A stretch of DNA of 51,191 nucleotides from Oceanibaculum indicum P24 (GTDB lineage Bacteria > Pseudomonadota > Alphaproteobacteria > Oceanibaculales > Oceanibaculaceae): contig NZ_AMRL01000026.1 in NCBI RefSeq assembly GCF_000299935.1, positions 1-51,191 of the forward strand, in the 5' to 3' direction. The notes below the pieces were generated by a model that had not been told where the DNA came from, searched no databases, and worked only from the letters and a program-made list of their open reading frames with translations. This document shows, one piece after another, positions 50,683-51,191 of the stretch. Each line of letters starts with the position of its first letter. Position 1 is the first letter of the stretch. The translations under genes and the position numbers were made by a program.

Positions 50683-51191
50683 TGCCCGCCGGTGCCGCAG
50701 GTGGCGGAGCGGGGCGCGCGCCCTATCGCATCATGCTGGTCGATGATTCGGCGGTGATCCGCGGGCTGTACACCAAGGTGATATCGGCCGAGCCGGACAT
50801 CGAGATCGTTGCCTCGGTCGGCGATGGCGAGATGGCGTTGCGCGCGCTGGAGCGCAACGACATCGAGGTCGCGGTGCTGGACATCGAGATGCCGCGCATG
50901 GACGGGCTGACGGCCCTGCCGAAGCTTCTGAAGATCAATCCGAATCTTCAGATCATCATGTCCTCGACGCTGACGCTGAAGAACGCTGATATCAGCTTGC
51001 GCGCCATGCAGGCCGGTGCGAAGGACTATATCCCGAAGCCGACCACCACCGGGGCGCTGGTCTCCGCCGCCGATTTCAAGCGCGAGCTGGTGCAGAAGAT
51101 TAAGGTGCTGGGGGCCGCGCGCCGCAAGGTCAGCGGCGGCAAGGCACCATCGGTTGCCCAGCCGGCGCGCTTCAGCGCTGACCGGCGGCCC
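50682..51191 (+). CDS. cheB: Chemotaxis methylesterase/glutamate amidase CheB, N-terminal part (runs off window)
   Basis: The visible 170 residues contain the receiver domain and the start of the linker; the methylesterase domain lies outside the window. After a glycine-alanine rich 14-residue start, YRIMLVDDSAVIRGLY holds Asp21-Asp22, and LDIEMPRMDGL places the phosphoacceptor at Asp67, with the late segment AGAKDYIPKPT carrying the lysine. The loop IIMSSTLTLKNADISLRA matches CheB rather than CheY. CheB removes methyl groups from chemoreceptors when phosphorylated by CheA. It overlaps cheY by one base (TGATG) and is expected to be followed by cheR. Confidence 0.93.
   Translation, partial: MPAGAAGGGAGRAPYRIMLVDDSAVIRGLYTKVISAEPDIEIVASVGDGEMALRALERNDIEVAVLDIEMPRMDGLTALPKLLKINPNLQIIMSSTLTLKNADISLRAMQAGAKDYIPKPTTTGALVSAADFKRELVQKIKVLGAARRKVSGGKAPSVAQPARFSADRRP

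Overview
The window reads as one contiguous, GC-rich (about two-thirds G+C), gene-dense chromosomal segment of an alphaproteobacterium, most likely Rhodospirillales-like. The clues are COQ9 and ELM1-like proteins, ChpT, a cheA-cheW-cheY-cheB run, a two-gene NAD-linked formate dehydrogenase, class II DAHP synthase and a 67-residue ribosomal protein S21. The genus is not determinable by eye. I saw no tRNA, rRNA, CRISPR array, prophage or insertion sequence. Both ends cut through a gene.

Region 1 (1-4.7 kb) is the four-protein 'ligase-associated' DNA repair set: Lhr-type helicase (partial) and PdeM phosphoesterase on +, ATP-dependent ligase and beta-CASP exonuclease on -. A PAS-domain gene sits inside the set. 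Region 2 (4.8-15.3 kb) holds a BisC-like S/N-oxide reductase converging on a tight minus-strand run, rraA-like, uxaA-like, soeA, soeB, soeC, with a palindromic operator candidate at its promoter. A Bcr/CflA-type exporter lies upstream. The run suggests a pathway that handles a hydroxy- or sulfo-acid and oxidises sulfite. Region 3 (15.5-20.5 kb) has a DMT transporter, an unknown protein and two overlapping glycosyltransferase genes.

Region 4 (20.6-30.6 kb) is housekeeping on -: cysS, gltX, nadE, a CaiB-type CoA-transferase, a YkgJ cysteine-cluster protein overlapping nicotinate phosphoribosyltransferase, class II DAHP synthase and a DUF3088 protein. Two NAD-biosynthetic genes lie within 5 kb of each other. 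Region 5 (30.6-36.2 kb) has the most regulatory signal. It contains an ArsR/AHSA1 gene pair with two near-identical operators and an apparently leaderless start, a yybP-ykoY-type manganese riboswitch before a TMEM165/GDT1 transporter, a cupin, a CoA-transferase with inverted domain order, COQ9 and peptide deformylase, and rpsU with its own promoter and terminator.

Region 6 (36.2-46.1 kb) carries a GNAT enzyme, an unrecognised 637-residue protein beside a 2OG-Fe(II) oxygenase, an ELM1-family protein divergent from an Lrp/AsnC regulator, and an NAD-linked formate dehydrogenase whose diaphorase subunit is a NuoE-NuoF fusion. Region 7 (46.1 kb to end) is signalling: ChpT, then hybrid CheA, CheW, CheY and CheB (truncated by the window end). 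Three copies of a ~105-bp palindromic intergenic repeat, plus other inverted repeats, sit just after stop codons throughout.
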